Source: DRQF01 sp964559135
GTDB taxonomy: Bacteria; Planctomycetota; GCA-002687715; DRQF01
Assembly (NCBI GenBank): GCA_964559135.1
Contig: CAZLGG010000004.1
Coordinates: 1-64,000 of the forward strand
DNA length: 64,000 nt
Direction of reading: 5' to 3'
This document shows, piece after piece, positions 17,834-27,040 of the stretch. The notes beneath the pieces are model-generated. The model ran no database searches. It had not been told where the DNA came from and saw only the letters and a program-made list of their open reading frames with translations. Positions within the stretch are counted from its first letter, which is position 1, and the number at the start of each line of letters is the position of its first letter. Position numbers and translations under genes: made by a program.

Positions 17834-19258
17834 ATGCGCAAAGTCTTCATTCTTTTGCCCCTCGCCTTTCTCGCCGGCGCCCTTCTTTTCCCCTCCACCC
17901 TCCGAGCCCAGACCCCGGAACAGGAGCTCGAAAAGAAGCTCGAGGCCATCGACATCACGGATCCAGACGCTCTCTTCCAGGTCGCGGACTGGGCCATGAA
18001 GAATAAAAAAAGCTCTCGGGTCCGTAAGGAGGGGCGCAAACTCATGAAGGAAATCCTGGAGCTGGACGCCGACCACGAGGACGCCCGAAAGGCCCTCGGA
18101 TTCGTCCAGTTCGAGGACCGCTGGGTCACCAAGAAGCAGTACAAGAAGCTCACGAAGGAAGCCCGGAAGAAGGAGATGAAGGAAAAGGGCTACGTGCCCT
18201 TCAAGGGCGGGTGGATCAAGAAGACCCAAAAGCGGAAATGGAACCGCCGCTGGAAGAAGGATGACGACGACATCTGGCGCTCCTTCGAGGAGATCCAAAA
18301 GGCCAAGGGGCTCGTGCTCTACAAGGGAGCATGGCTGAAAATCGGCAAGAAGGATCGGGAGAGGATGGACTTCCACCGGAAGATGACAGGAGAAGACATC
18401 CTCGTCGTCAGCACGCCTCATTTCCGTCTCCACATGGGCATCAAGCCCAAGATGGTCGAGCAGTACATGGAGAAGGTGGAGGAGGTCTACGACTGGTATG
18501 TGGAGAACTTCGAAGTCCCCCAGCCCCCCGAGGCCTCTCTCTGGCCGGGTCAGGTGGACATCTGGCACTTCGAGACGGTGCAGGAGTTCCAGGATTGGGT
18601 CACGACCTATTCGGAAGAGTACAAATTCGATGATGACGACAAGAAGGACTTCCGCGAGCACCCCGCGGGCTACCTCATCACGCCCAAGAAGCTGATCACG
18701 ATCGTGGCCAAGCGGGCCGAGGACATCGAGAATCCGATGATTCACCAAACGAGCAGCATGTTGCTGTGGTGGCACACACGCAGCCGTGGGCCGGCTGCGG
18801 CCTGGATGTCCGAGGCCTTTGGTCACTTGGCCGAAGACCTTCTCAGCACCGACAAGGTCAGCCGCGTCAACTGCAGCACGAATAGCCGCTATGCCAATGC
18901 GGGGGACGTGGTGAAAAAGGAATTCAACACGAAGGATGGACGCCCGACTTGCCGCAGCATCATCAAAGCGGGCGACGAACTCTCACTCCTCGAGCTGTCG
19001 AAGCTCCCCCTCAACTCCCTCAATGGTGAGAATCTCGCCCAGGGCTTCAGCGTCATCGACTGGCTCTACCAGGAGCACCGAGACAAACTCGCAAACATGC
19101 TGAAAATCATGACGCAATGGATGCCGCCCGCGCCCAACTCGACGACCGAAACGGCCGGGCAACAGATCGTCCGCCTCGCGGTGGAGAAGGGTTTCGGCAC
19201 GTCCCTCGAGGAATTTGAAAAACAGTGGCGGGCCTGGGTTCTCAAGAAGTACCGCTGA
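17834..19258 (+). CDS. Exported protein resembling a decayed gluzincin peptidase
   Basis: 474 residues. A signal peptide ends near residue 25 (STLRAQ). Residues 30-180 are highly charged and lysine-rich, with TPR-like spacing (ILELDADHEDARKALGF) and repeated W-x-x-K units. Residues 190-474 resemble secreted gluzincin-like proteins of unknown function: VSTPHFRLHMG, then a hydrophobic helix at MIHQTSSMLLWWH where an active enzyme would have HEXXH, followed by AAAWMSEAFGHLAEDLL in place of the downstream Glu region. The zinc site looks lost, so a binding role is more likely. A TATGAT at 17732-17737 may be a -10 element. The family call is tentative. Confidence 0.7.
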   Translation: MRKVFILLPLAFLAGALLFPSTLRAQTPEQELEKKLEAIDITDPDALFQVADWAMKNKKSSRVRKEGRKLMKEILELDADHEDARKALGFVQFEDRWVTKKQYKKLTKEARKKEMKEKGYVPFKGGWIKKTQKRKWNRRWKKDDDDIWRSFEEIQKAKGLVLYKGAWLKIGKKDRERMDFHRKMTGEDILVVSTPHFRLHMGIKPKMVEQYMEKVEEVYDWYVENFEVPQPPEASLWPGQVDIWHFETVQEFQDWVTTYSEEYKFDDDDKKDFREHPAGYLITPKKLITIVAKRAEDIENPMIHQTSSMLLWWHTRSRGPAAAWMSEAFGHLAEDLLSTDKVSRVNCSTNSRYANAGDVVKKEFNTKDGRPTCRSIIKAGDELSLLELSKLPLNSLNGENLAQGFSVIDWLYQEHRDKLANMLKIMTQWMPPAPNSTTETAGQQIVRLAVEKGFGTSLEEFEKQWRAWVLKKYR

Positions 19259-19265
19259 TCCGCAA

Positions 19266-19315
19266 CCGCCGGGACCGGTCGAGAGACCATGGCCGGTCCG
19301 CGGCGGCGCGCTTTC
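19266..19315. terminator. Hairpin between convergent genes
   Basis: The arm at 19266-19278 pairs with 19293-19306 with one bulged base and a 14-base loop, followed by a short T-run (CTTTCC). It separates the exported protein gene (stop 19258) from the opposing M14 gene (stop 19323). Confidence 0.45.
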
Positions 19316-19322
19316 CGAATCT

Positions 19323-21890
19323 TCAGCGCCTGGGCAGAAGAAGCACGGCGTTCAAGAACATTCGACTGAGGCCGTGCCAGAAGCTCCGGAAGTTCGGATC
19401 ATTGGCGAAGAGTACGATTTGCCCCTGCACGCTCGCGTAGGCCCGTCCTCGAAGCGCCCGTTCCTTTTTCTCCGGGATGTATCCCGCCAAGGGAGGCGCG
19501 TCGGCGAACCGAGCCGCGGGAATGCCGGGACCGCTCGGATCGAAGCTGAGAGTTCCGTCCAAAAACGCGGCCACTTCCCGCGGGTATCCGAAAGCGAGGG
19601 GATGCGACGGGTCCAGACGGACCCGGAAGATGGAGCCCGGCGTGGACTCTCGCCTGCGACGCTCTTCCCTCTCCTCGATACTCAAGACGCGACCCGGCGC
19701 CGGCTTTTTCTTCTCCGCTCCGCCGGTCGTGATCGCCGTGACGCCGCTGCCCTCCTTGGAGAGACGCCGCGCCGATCTCCCCAGAGCGATGACGGCGCCC
19801 CCTTCCCGAGCGAACTCCTTGATCTTCTTCTTCTGAGCATCGTCCAAGCGGAAAAAACCCTCGGGGAAGACCAAGGCGGTGTAATCCTCGAGATCCAGGC
19901 GCCCCAGATCCTCGACGGCGAAGACCGAATAGGGCACGTCATAGAGTTCGTCCAAGAGGAAGCGCGTCGCCCCGAAGGACGTGGGTGAGATGCCCGGGCC
20001 GCCCATGAGCGCCACACGAGGACGCCTCAGACGCAAGAATCTCTGCGATCCGAGATCGATTCCTTTTTCGGTCATTCCGGTACGAGCAGGGATCACCTGC
20101 GCTCCGGTTTCCGACGCGAGCTCGCGAAGTATCGACTCCAATTCGGCGGGGTTGCCGCCGCGGGGAACGAAGAGAGTCCCCCGCTTCCATTTCTTTCCGT
20201 CAAGCGTGAACGGCTTGGTCGCCACGCGAACTTTGACGTCACGGCCAAGAAGCTTGATCGCCATCCGGACCCCGCTCATCCGCTCCCAACTCACGAGCCA
20301 ACCAAACGTGCTGTCGCCGTCGGCAAGGCTGCCCCGGGGCCGAGTCCCTTCCACGACGGGTTCCGCGGGCGCGGTGATCTCCTCTCCCGTCCAATAGGCC
20401 TCCGCTCCGAATGCGAAGGGCAGACTCCAGGCGGCCACGTCGTAGAAATAGAGCTCCTTGATCGTGGTTTTCGGCTCGAGAAGGGTCTTGATGAGCCTCT
20501 TCGTCGGTTGGGCAAGGGAGATGAGATAACTGCCCTTGGGGAATCGCTTCGACTCGAAAGCGTTACCGTAGTAGTCGTGAACGTCTCGAACTTCGAAGTC
20601 CTCGGTCGCCTGACGGATCTCGACGTCCTGGGCCCGAAGGAGATCGACCAGTTTCGCCGAATGCTCCAGGTCATCACCCGGCATGAGAATGAACTCGCGA
20701 AGCGGCCCCCCCCGCCCCTCCTCGACCGCGGAAGCGCGAAAACGCTGATAGTCGAGCAACAGATCCACGCGATGCGCGACCGCCGTCTCGATCGTCGACA
20801 TGGACGCCGTGAAATGGTGGTTCATCCGATCCGCGAGAAAAAGGAGGGAGTCATCCTTCCTTCGGTAAACGATACCGGCCCGGCTGTGCCCGGCCTGCTC
20901 GTAGGTCATGCCGATGGCGCCGTGGAGAGAGGGCCAGGAATCGCCATAGCCGGGATAGAACAGGTCGAAGGACTCCGCGGTGTAGTAGTCCCACCCCCGC
21001 CTGTCGAAGGCCGCGGCATTGCCTCGGCCGAAGATCTCTCCCCATTTCACCGTGTAGTGGGGAAAATTCTGATTGACCGGGCGGTCCGCCGGGAAGAAGA
21101 AATAGCTGCTCTCCGCGCCCATCTCGTGAAAGTCCACGTGAACCTGAGGATGCCATGCGACGAAATGAGGGATCCGGCTCCGCGTCTCGATCTGAGTCAT
21201 GAACGCCCAGTCGCGGTTGAGATCGAAGAAGTAGTGATTGAACCGTCCGCCGGGCCAAGGTTCGTCGTGCTCGAAGGACTGCGGATTGGCATCGCCATGT
21301 CGGCCGACGACGCTGTTGAACCAGTTCACGTAACGATCCCGGCCGTCGGGGTTGACGCAGGGATCGATGATGACGACAGCCTGGTCGAGCAACCTGTTCG
21401 TGGCCTCGTCGTCCTTGGAGGCCAACTCCCAAAGGGTCTTCATGGCCGCCTCGGTGGACGACGCCTCATTGCCGTGCACGTTGTAGGAGAGCCACACGAA
21501 AACGGGCAGATCCTCGACGAGGGCCTCCGGCGTCTCCCCCGGCTTCAGCCGCCTGGGGTCGGCCAGCTTCGCCATGCGCTCCTTCAATTCGGCGAGGCGC
21601 TCCTGGTTCTCCTTGGAGGTGACGAAGACGAGAAGGAGGTCCCGGAGTTCGGTGGTTCGGCCATAGCGCTCCACGTGCACCCGATCCGATGAGGCGGCCA
21701 ACCCGTCGATCCATCCCACGACTCGAGCGTGAGGCGTGTACCGTTCCCCCAAAGCGTAGCCGAGGTACGCTTTCGGGGATTGGAAAGCGGTGGGCATTCC
21801 GGGGACTTCGCCTTCCGTAACCTCCTGGGCACGCAACGGGGCCAAGAGGACGAGGAACATCACCGCGGCGGCACGTAGATACGAATTCAT
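19323..21890 (-). CDS. Exported M14-family zinc carboxypeptidase
   Basis: 855 residues from ATG 21890, with a signal peptide at 1-21 (core AAAVMFLVLLAPLRA). The peptidase domain (about 40-420) has zinc ligands H139 and E142 in NVHGNEASS and H255 in DFHEMG, with the M14 hallmarks CVNPDGRDR (178-186) and FFDLNRDWAF. The C-terminal half (about 640-760) resembles a class I glutamine-amidotransferase-like flavodoxin fold (RVALMGGPG, ALVFPEGFF) with no clear catalytic Cys. This architecture is common in large secreted M14 proteins thought to digest proteins or peptidoglycan peptides. Upstream bases with GAGAGG support the start. The 93-aa gene lies 64 bases upstream on the same strand. Confidence 0.9.
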   Translation of the reverse strand: MNSYLRAAAVMFLVLLAPLRAQEVTEGEVPGMPTAFQSPKAYLGYALGERYTPHARVVGWIDGLAASSDRVHVERYGRTTELRDLLLVFVTSKENQERLAELKERMAKLADPRRLKPGETPEALVEDLPVFVWLSYNVHGNEASSTEAAMKTLWELASKDDEATNRLLDQAVVIIDPCVNPDGRDRYVNWFNSVVGRHGDANPQSFEHDEPWPGGRFNHYFFDLNRDWAFMTQIETRSRIPHFVAWHPQVHVDFHEMGAESSYFFFPADRPVNQNFPHYTVKWGEIFGRGNAAAFDRRGWDYYTAESFDLFYPGYGDSWPSLHGAIGMTYEQAGHSRAGIVYRRKDDSLLFLADRMNHHFTASMSTIETAVAHRVDLLLDYQRFRASAVEEGRGGPLREFILMPGDDLEHSAKLVDLLRAQDVEIRQATEDFEVRDVHDYYGNAFESKRFPKGSYLISLAQPTKRLIKTLLEPKTTIKELYFYDVAAWSLPFAFGAEAYWTGEEITAPAEPVVEGTRPRGSLADGDSTFGWLVSWERMSGVRMAIKLLGRDVKVRVATKPFTLDGKKWKRGTLFVPRGGNPAELESILRELASETGAQVIPARTGMTEKGIDLGSQRFLRLRRPRVALMGGPGISPTSFGATRFLLDELYDVPYSVFAVEDLGRLDLEDYTALVFPEGFFRLDDAQKKKIKEFAREGGAVIALGRSARRLSKEGSGVTAITTGGAEKKKPAPGRVLSIEEREERRRRESTPGSIFRVRLDPSHPLAFGYPREVAAFLDGTLSFDPSGPGIPAARFADAPPLAGYIPEKKERALRGRAYASVQGQIVLFANDPNFRSFWHGLSRMFLNAVLLLPRR

Positions 21891-21954
21891 ACTCGAGAGA
21901 CCTCTCAGTATCGATGACGGAACGGAGTCAGGGGGGGACGAATCATAGCCGAGT

Positions 21955-22236
21955 TCAGCGCATTCGTCTGCGACCGAGCCGGGCCTGTTGGCGGAAGAGC
22001 GCAAACAGGAGGAGACATCCGATGAACGCCATACCGACGATGAGTTCAATGCGATGAGATGAGGATTTGTCCTCATCCACGGGGCGGTCACTTTCCGGGC
22101 GGTAGTCCATGTCCTCCAGGTGACCGGATTGCTGGAAGGCGCAAACCTTCGGGGCAGGATCGATCGCGATGGGTCGCGCGGACATGACCGGCAGACAACC
22201 CAGCCAGACCATGCAGAGGAGGGCCCATCCATTCAT
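21955..22236 (-). CDS. Small membrane protein coupled to the O-antigen ligase-like gene
   Basis: 93 residues from ATG 22236. Residues 1-20 form a signal peptide or first helix (GWALLCMVWLGCLPVMSA). A polar stretch of about 45 residues with one Cys follows, then a second helix (LIVGMAFIGCLLLFALF) and a basic tail (RQQARLGRRRMR). The start overlaps the stop of the upstream gene in an ATGA, so it is probably translated by coupling. The frame is open far upstream, but that part only shadows the large gene. No family is recognised; it may be an accessory subunit of the large membrane protein. Confidence 0.68.
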   Translation of the reverse strand: MNGWALLCMVWLGCLPVMSARPIAIDPAPKVCAFQQSGHLEDMDYRPESDRPVDEDKSSSHRIELIVGMAFIGCLLLFALFRQQARLGRRRMR

Positions 22237-24716
22237 CCGTCGTCCTCCCTCGTCGCGTTCTCGGCCATCTGCTTCTCCACGTCCCGTAACAAGCCGCGAG
22301 CTCGATCGAACAACAACTGGTCCTTGTGAATCCAGATGCATTGACGCATGCACTCGAGAAGGCTGTCGCGGGCATCCTGGAGTCGGCCGAGTCCCATCAG
22401 CGCACGGGCTCGGTGGAAGAGCAAGGAAGGGTCGAGGGGGCGGATGGCGAAGGCCTCGTCGATGAGCACGAGGGCGGATGCGGGGTCGCCGCGATCCAAG
22501 AGTCCGAGACCGACTCTCAGCCGCGCCTCCGACGACAGCGGATCGGCCTCCATGAGCTTGTTCCAAGCCTGGAAGGCCGCCGGCGAACCCGGGGAGTTTC
22601 GCTCGAGGATTTGGGCCCGGGCCTCGAGGACACGAGGCGATGTGGGATCGATCGATGCCGCCCGCTGCAGGTGTTCGGTGGCGGATCGGAGTTTGTCGAA
22701 CAGGTTGAAGATGCGCGCCAGCTCGACGTGGACATCGAGGCGATCGCCGGGATCGGGTTTCAGGTCGAGGGCCCGCCGCAACCACTCCATGGCGGGCAGG
22801 AGGAGCCCCTCTCTGGCTCGCACGCGCCCCATCAAGAGGGCGGCCCGTGCGGCGCGCGGGTTGAGCGCCACGGCGGTTTCCGCCTCCCGCCGCGCACCCG
22901 CGACATCGTCCCGGTTCAAGAGCATCTCCGCCAACACGACGTGTGCGTTGATGAGATAAGGGTGCAGCGCCAACGCGGAGCGAAAGGCCCTCTCCGCCTC
23001 GAGGGGACGTCCGGCACGTCGCAGGGCGTCCCCCACCAAAAGAGCATAGCGGTACCGATCCGGCCGGCGGACCCAAGCCGTCTGTGCGTGGATCAGCTCG
23101 TTTCTGAGCTGGGCCTCGGCGACTCCGGGTGGGAGGGGCCCGACGCTGCGAAGCTGGAGAACGCGACGATGGTCTTCGCTCGCCTTCAGGGACGCTCTTC
23201 CGTGGGCGGCGGTGAGGACGAACAGTCCCGAGAAGACGAGAACAGGGATGAGCCGTCGGGACCACGGAACCGAACGGGGCGACCGAGGGGTTGTTTCGGC
23301 GCGAAGAACGATGGCGGCCAAGACCCAAAACCCGATGCGCGTTCCCGTCTGAAGGAAAGGAAACGAGACCATGGACGCCCCGAGAACCACGAGAAGCGAA
23401 AGCAACAGGGAACCCCGAAACCGCAGATCGTCGCCACAGGCCCGCCCAAGCCCCCGGAATCCTCCGAGAAAGACGCCTCCCACGGCAAGGAGCCAAAGGA
23501 CCGCCCCGGGCAAGCCTCGCTCCGCGGCCAGATGCAACACGTCGTTATGGGGTTTCGCGGGTTGGCGGCGCAACTTCAGACGTCCCGTCGCATGGGTGGC
23601 GCGCGACGCCGCGTACGCGGGATAAAAGACGGGAAACCCTCCCGGCCCGAAGCCCGTGACCGGCCGGTCCTCCACCATGGCCAGCGTGTTCTTCCAGAGG
23701 ACGATCCGCTCCGTCACCGTGGTGTTTTCGCCGTCGAAGGCGGATCGAATCCGTCGCATCACCGTCGTCGGAGCCTGACCGTGGCGGGCACTTCCTTCGG
23801 TGAGCGAGGCCGCCGTCGCGAAGCCGCCCAAGAGCGCCAACGCCACGAGTCCATGGAAGGTCAGATGCGCCATCCTGGAGCCGAAAAGAGGTCGATTCCG
23901 GGCGGACCGGACGACGAGATAGATCCCGGCCAGCCCGGATGCCCCGAGGAGGGAAATCATGACCGCCCGCGATCCGGTTTCAGCGATGTAGGTGGCGCAA
24001 AGGCCTGCGGCCAGAAGACAAGCCGCTCCCCGCGCGAGGTTCCATGCCCGGAGACCTCCAGTTCGGACGGCGTAGTTCCAAGCGAGCGCCAAAAGCGGGA
24101 ACAAAGCCATGGCCACGAACTCCGCACCCATGTTCGGATGCCCGAACGTGGAGGCCGGAGTGTCCGCCTGATCCAGGTCCGCGAAGAGACCTCCGGGGAA
24201 AACGCCCAGGGAACCCCGATGGGACCCATGCGCCAGCCCGTCCCCGACGCCGCCGAGACCCGCAAGGGGGAGATTCGGGTGGGCGAGGAGAAACTGTCCG
24301 TGGCCCACGACGGCCGCGATGCACGCCGCCAAGCTCATGGCAACCACGGCGCCTCGACGAAAGAATTCGTGAGTGGCGAGCTGCCAGGCCAGCAGAAACC
24401 ACCCCAGAGTCTCCAGATCCCGCATCACGGGATCGGCGCCCTGAGACGGGACGAGGGCCACGGCCCAGCAGACGAGCGCCCATATTGTGAAGATGACAAC
24501 GAGCTTCGGAGACCAACTCCGTCCTCCGCCGTCCAGGACCTTCATGGAGCCGAAAACGGCCAGAAAAGCCCACAGACCCCAGATCATGAGCCCTGACAGA
24601 ATCCGCCGAGGCAACTCGGTTTGTTCGTAGGCCTCCCTCCAATACAACAAGGGGAAGATGAGAAGCCCTGCGCAGGCGGCGAGGGCGGCGATACGAATGA
24701 CTCGCAATGGGGGCAT
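22233..24716 (-). CDS. O-antigen ligase-like membrane protein with TPR tail
   Basis: 827 residues from ATG 24716, preceded by a strong Shine-Dalgarno (GGGAGGACTC), which beats an earlier Met at 24785. Residues 1-520 hold about twelve membrane helices with a large periplasmic loop of Wzy_C type (FGHPNMGAEF, VTGFGPGGFPVFYP, KPHNDVLHLAAERGLPG), the pattern of WaaL ligases and Wzy polymerases. Residues 555-815 are TPR units (RPLEAERAFRSALALHP, SATEHLQRAASIDPTSPRV, ALVLIDEAFAIRPLDP). It probably joins or polymerises glycans on the outer face of the membrane; the TPRs may recruit partners. It could also be a PglL-like O-glycosyltransferase, which shares this fold. No other polysaccharide genes are adjacent. 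Confidence 0.85.
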   Translation of the reverse strand: MPPLRVIRIAALAACAGLLIFPLLYWREAYEQTELPRRILSGLMIWGLWAFLAVFGSMKVLDGGGRSWSPKLVVIFTIWALVCWAVALVPSQGADPVMRDLETLGWFLLAWQLATHEFFRRGAVVAMSLAACIAAVVGHGQFLLAHPNLPLAGLGGVGDGLAHGSHRGSLGVFPGGLFADLDQADTPASTFGHPNMGAEFVAMALFPLLALAWNYAVRTGGLRAWNLARGAACLLAAGLCATYIAETGSRAVMISLLGASGLAGIYLVVRSARNRPLFGSRMAHLTFHGLVALALLGGFATAASLTEGSARHGQAPTTVMRRIRSAFDGENTTVTERIVLWKNTLAMVEDRPVTGFGPGGFPVFYPAYAASRATHATGRLKLRRQPAKPHNDVLHLAAERGLPGAVLWLLAVGGVFLGGFRGLGRACGDDLRFRGSLLLSLLVVLGASMVSFPFLQTGTRIGFWVLAAIVLRAETTPRSPRSVPWSRRLIPVLVFSGLFVLTAAHGRASLKASEDHRRVLQLRSVGPLPPGVAEAQLRNELIHAQTAWVRRPDRYRYALLVGDALRRAGRPLEAERAFRSALALHPYLINAHVVLAEMLLNRDDVAGARREAETAVALNPRAARAALLMGRVRAREGLLLPAMEWLRRALDLKPDPGDRLDVHVELARIFNLFDKLRSATEHLQRAASIDPTSPRVLEARAQILERNSPGSPAAFQAWNKLMEADPLSSEARLRVGLGLLDRGDPASALVLIDEAFAIRPLDPSLLFHRARALMGLGRLQDARDSLLECMRQCIWIHKDQLLFDRARGLLRDVEKQMAENATREDDG

Positions 24717-24842
24717 GAGTCCTCCCGAGAACCCGATTCTTCTCCCGAGAAAGTTGACCTTTCCTGTCCCGGGTTGCAAGTTCATGCAAGGTCGAGGGGC
24801 TCAAGTCTGTCCCCCCGCCCGTCGAAAGTCATTGAAGAGATC

Positions 24843-24859
24843 GGACTTGCCGCAAGTCC
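24843..24859. promoter_or_regulatory. Palindrome in the divergent intergenic region
   Basis: GGACTTGC and GCAAGTCC form a perfect 8-bp inverted repeat around one base. It lies 16 bp upstream of the kelch gene's -35 and 127 bp upstream of the divergent O-antigen ligase-like gene. An operator for a dimeric regulator is possible; a hairpin is the alternative. Confidence 0.4.
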
Positions 24860-24874
24860 TTTGAAAAAACCTTC

Positions 24875-24903
24875 TTGGCGAATCCGAGACGGCCGGGTAA
24901 GAT
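24875..24903 (+). promoter_or_regulatory. Sigma-70-like promoter of the kelch lipoprotein gene
   Basis: TTGGCG at 24875-24880 and TAAGAT at 24898-24903, spaced 17 bp, about 67 bases before the ATG at 24971. It coincides with what would be the first codons of a longer frame, which argues for the later start. Confidence 0.6.
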
Positions 24904-24970
24904 CACCTCCGAGATCGGAATGATGTCAGCCGCAACTGCGCGCCAGGTTTACGGAATAGGGAAACTGCTG

Positions 24971-26980
24971 ATGATGGCGAAGAAGGTGACGAAGGGCATG
25001 GCCCTTCTCCTGATCGGCACCGCAATGATGTTGGGAATTCCGGGCTGCAGCGGTGGAGGGTTCACCCCCCCCAACGCGATCGCTGCCTTGGCTGCAACTA
25101 TCAACCAGGTGCTGACCCTGACCAACCCCACGACGGGCGAAACCATCCTGTGCATCGATTACACGGTGACCGGCGATCCAGGGCAGACTTTCGGCCTGGA
25201 ATTCAAGTTCTTCGTCGACAGCAACGGCAATGGCATGCCGGATGCCGGTGAAGCCGAGTTCTCCATGACCGAGGTCAGCACGGCCCTCGAGGCCCTCTTC
25301 GGCGTGATGTCGGAGAACGGCTCCAATCTGAACCTCTCCAGCGGTTCGGCCACGGGCACGTTCTACTGGCAGGCCGGCGCGGATCTCGGATTCGTGGGAT
25401 CCACGGTTTGCGTAGAAATCACTCCCACGGGAGGATTGAGCGGGCAGACCGTCCAAACCGGCATTCAATGCAATGTTGTCTACGACGGCGGTAGCCCGCC
25501 GGTCACCGTGAATGGCGGCAATATCGGTCCCGGCGGCGCCCAGCCCGGTCGTGCCCGTCACACGGCCCATGCCGTGAACACCATGCCCAACCCCAGCCTC
25601 CTGGCGGTGGGCGGCGTGGATGGCGGCGCCAATGCCGTGAACACCTTGGATCGCTTCGATCTGGATCTGGGCAACCGGATGCAGGTCTTGGCATTCAGCC
25701 AAGCCGGACAGGACACGCGGGTCGGGCACGCTTCGGCGTTCTTTTTCAACAGCGGCGGCAGCGTGAGCATCTTGGTCACGGGCGGCACCAACACGGGCGC
25801 CGTGACCCTGGGCACGACGCCCACCGCCCTCAACACCGCGGACATCTACCAGTTCAGCCCCACGGAATCCGTGACGGCGACTGCCTCCACCATGCAGATG
25901 GACCGGGAACGCCATGCGGCCTGCTGGCTTCCGAACAACACGGTGCTCATCACCGGTGGCGTCGGCACCAATGCCGGCACGTCCACGTCGGCCGAGATCT
26001 ATGATCCGGTGAGCGACAGTTTCAGTTTGGTGGCGAGCCTTCCGGGCGCACGGGCTGACCACACCTGCACCCTGCTCCCCAACGGCATGGTCCTCCTCGC
26101 GGGCGGGCGGGATCCCTCGAATCCCACAACACCGCAGCCGGCCTATCTCTACGACTTCCGCACCAACACGTGGACGAGTACGGGAACGAACATCGATCGT
26201 TACCAGCACACGGCCACTCTCTTGGTGAACGGCGTCTGCGCCCTCATCGGCGGCCGCAAGGTCTCCGACGATTCCGTCGTCGCCACGGCCGACTTCTACC
26301 GGAGTTTCCCGGAGAACGGTGGGGGCATCCCCGCCGGCTTCACATCCACCGCGTCGGTCGCGCTGTCCTCGGGACGCACCGAGCATGCGGCGGCGCTCTT
26401 GGGGAACACCCAGATCCTGGTCTCCGGCGGCTTCGACAACGGCGCCCCGGGGAGTGCGCTCAGCAGCAGCGAACTCTTCATCCCCACGACCTTCACGAGC
26501 CTGACCATCGGCACGTTCAGCCCGGTGACCGCGCTCACGACGGCTCGTGCGCGGCACACGTCGACCACGCTGCCCGGGGGCACCAACGTCCTTCTCGGAG
26601 GCGTCACGGGCACCATGGGAATGGAATCAGCCCTCAACACCATCGAGGTCTACCAATTCAACAACTCGGCCCCGTCGGTGAGCAACATCGTCATCTCGGC
26701 GCCCAGTGGACCCGCTGCGGCCGGGATCACGTTCGACCTCGCGGATGCCGAAGGGGACCGGGCCTTCGTGATCGTCCGCTTCTCGACGGACGGCGGCCAG
26801 ACCTATCAGTTCGCAACCCTCACGGACTACGCGAAAACCGTCAATCTGGCTCCCGGCAGCCACATGTTGGACTGGAATGCCGCGGCGGATGGCCTGAGCG
26901 CGGGTCAAGCCGTTACCCTCGAGATCATCCCTGTCGGAGGGACGATGGGAGCCCCCACCACGGTGAACTTCAATCTCTGA
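24971..26980 (+). CDS. Seven-kelch beta-propeller lipoprotein
   Basis: 669 residues from ATG 24971; the next codon is also ATG. A hydrophobic signal ends in the lipobox-like GIPGC, followed by SGGG. Residues 30-170 form a beta-rich domain with an acidic loop (VDSNGNGMPDAGEAEF) that could bind calcium. Then come seven kelch units, each with an R-x-x-H-x-A/T line and a later strand ending in G-G: RARHTAHAV, RVGHASAFF, RERHAACW, RADHTCTL, RYQHTATL, RTEHAAAL and RARHTSTT. Seven units complete one propeller. A C-terminal Ig-like domain (about 575-669) follows. It probably binds ligands at the cell surface. It has its own promoter and terminator. No catalytic Cys/Tyr pair of galactose oxidase type is evident. 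Confidence 0.85.
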   Translation: MMAKKVTKGMALLLIGTAMMLGIPGCSGGGFTPPNAIAALAATINQVLTLTNPTTGETILCIDYTVTGDPGQTFGLEFKFFVDSNGNGMPDAGEAEFSMTEVSTALEALFGVMSENGSNLNLSSGSATGTFYWQAGADLGFVGSTVCVEITPTGGLSGQTVQTGIQCNVVYDGGSPPVTVNGGNIGPGGAQPGRARHTAHAVNTMPNPSLLAVGGVDGGANAVNTLDRFDLDLGNRMQVLAFSQAGQDTRVGHASAFFFNSGGSVSILVTGGTNTGAVTLGTTPTALNTADIYQFSPTESVTATASTMQMDRERHAACWLPNNTVLITGGVGTNAGTSTSAEIYDPVSDSFSLVASLPGARADHTCTLLPNGMVLLAGGRDPSNPTTPQPAYLYDFRTNTWTSTGTNIDRYQHTATLLVNGVCALIGGRKVSDDSVVATADFYRSFPENGGGIPAGFTSTASVALSSGRTEHAAALLGNTQILVSGGFDNGAPGSALSSSELFIPTTFTSLTIGTFSPVTALTTARARHTSTTLPGGTNVLLGGVTGTMGMESALNTIEVYQFNNSAPSVSNIVISAPSGPAAAGITFDLADAEGDRAFVIVRFSTDGGQTYQFATLTDYAKTVNLAPGSHMLDWNAAADGLSAGQAVTLEIIPVGGTMGAPTTVNFNL

Positions 26981-27007
26981 CCCCGGTTGAATCCGAGACA
27001 AACGCGA

Positions 27008-27040
27008 GCCGCCGGCGCTTCAGCGTCGGCGGCTTTTTTT
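27008..27040 (+). terminator. Rho-independent terminator of the kelch gene
   Basis: A 12-bp GC-rich stem (27008-27019 with 27022-27033, one mismatch) is followed by seven T residues. It starts 28 bases after the stop codon. Confidence 0.85.
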
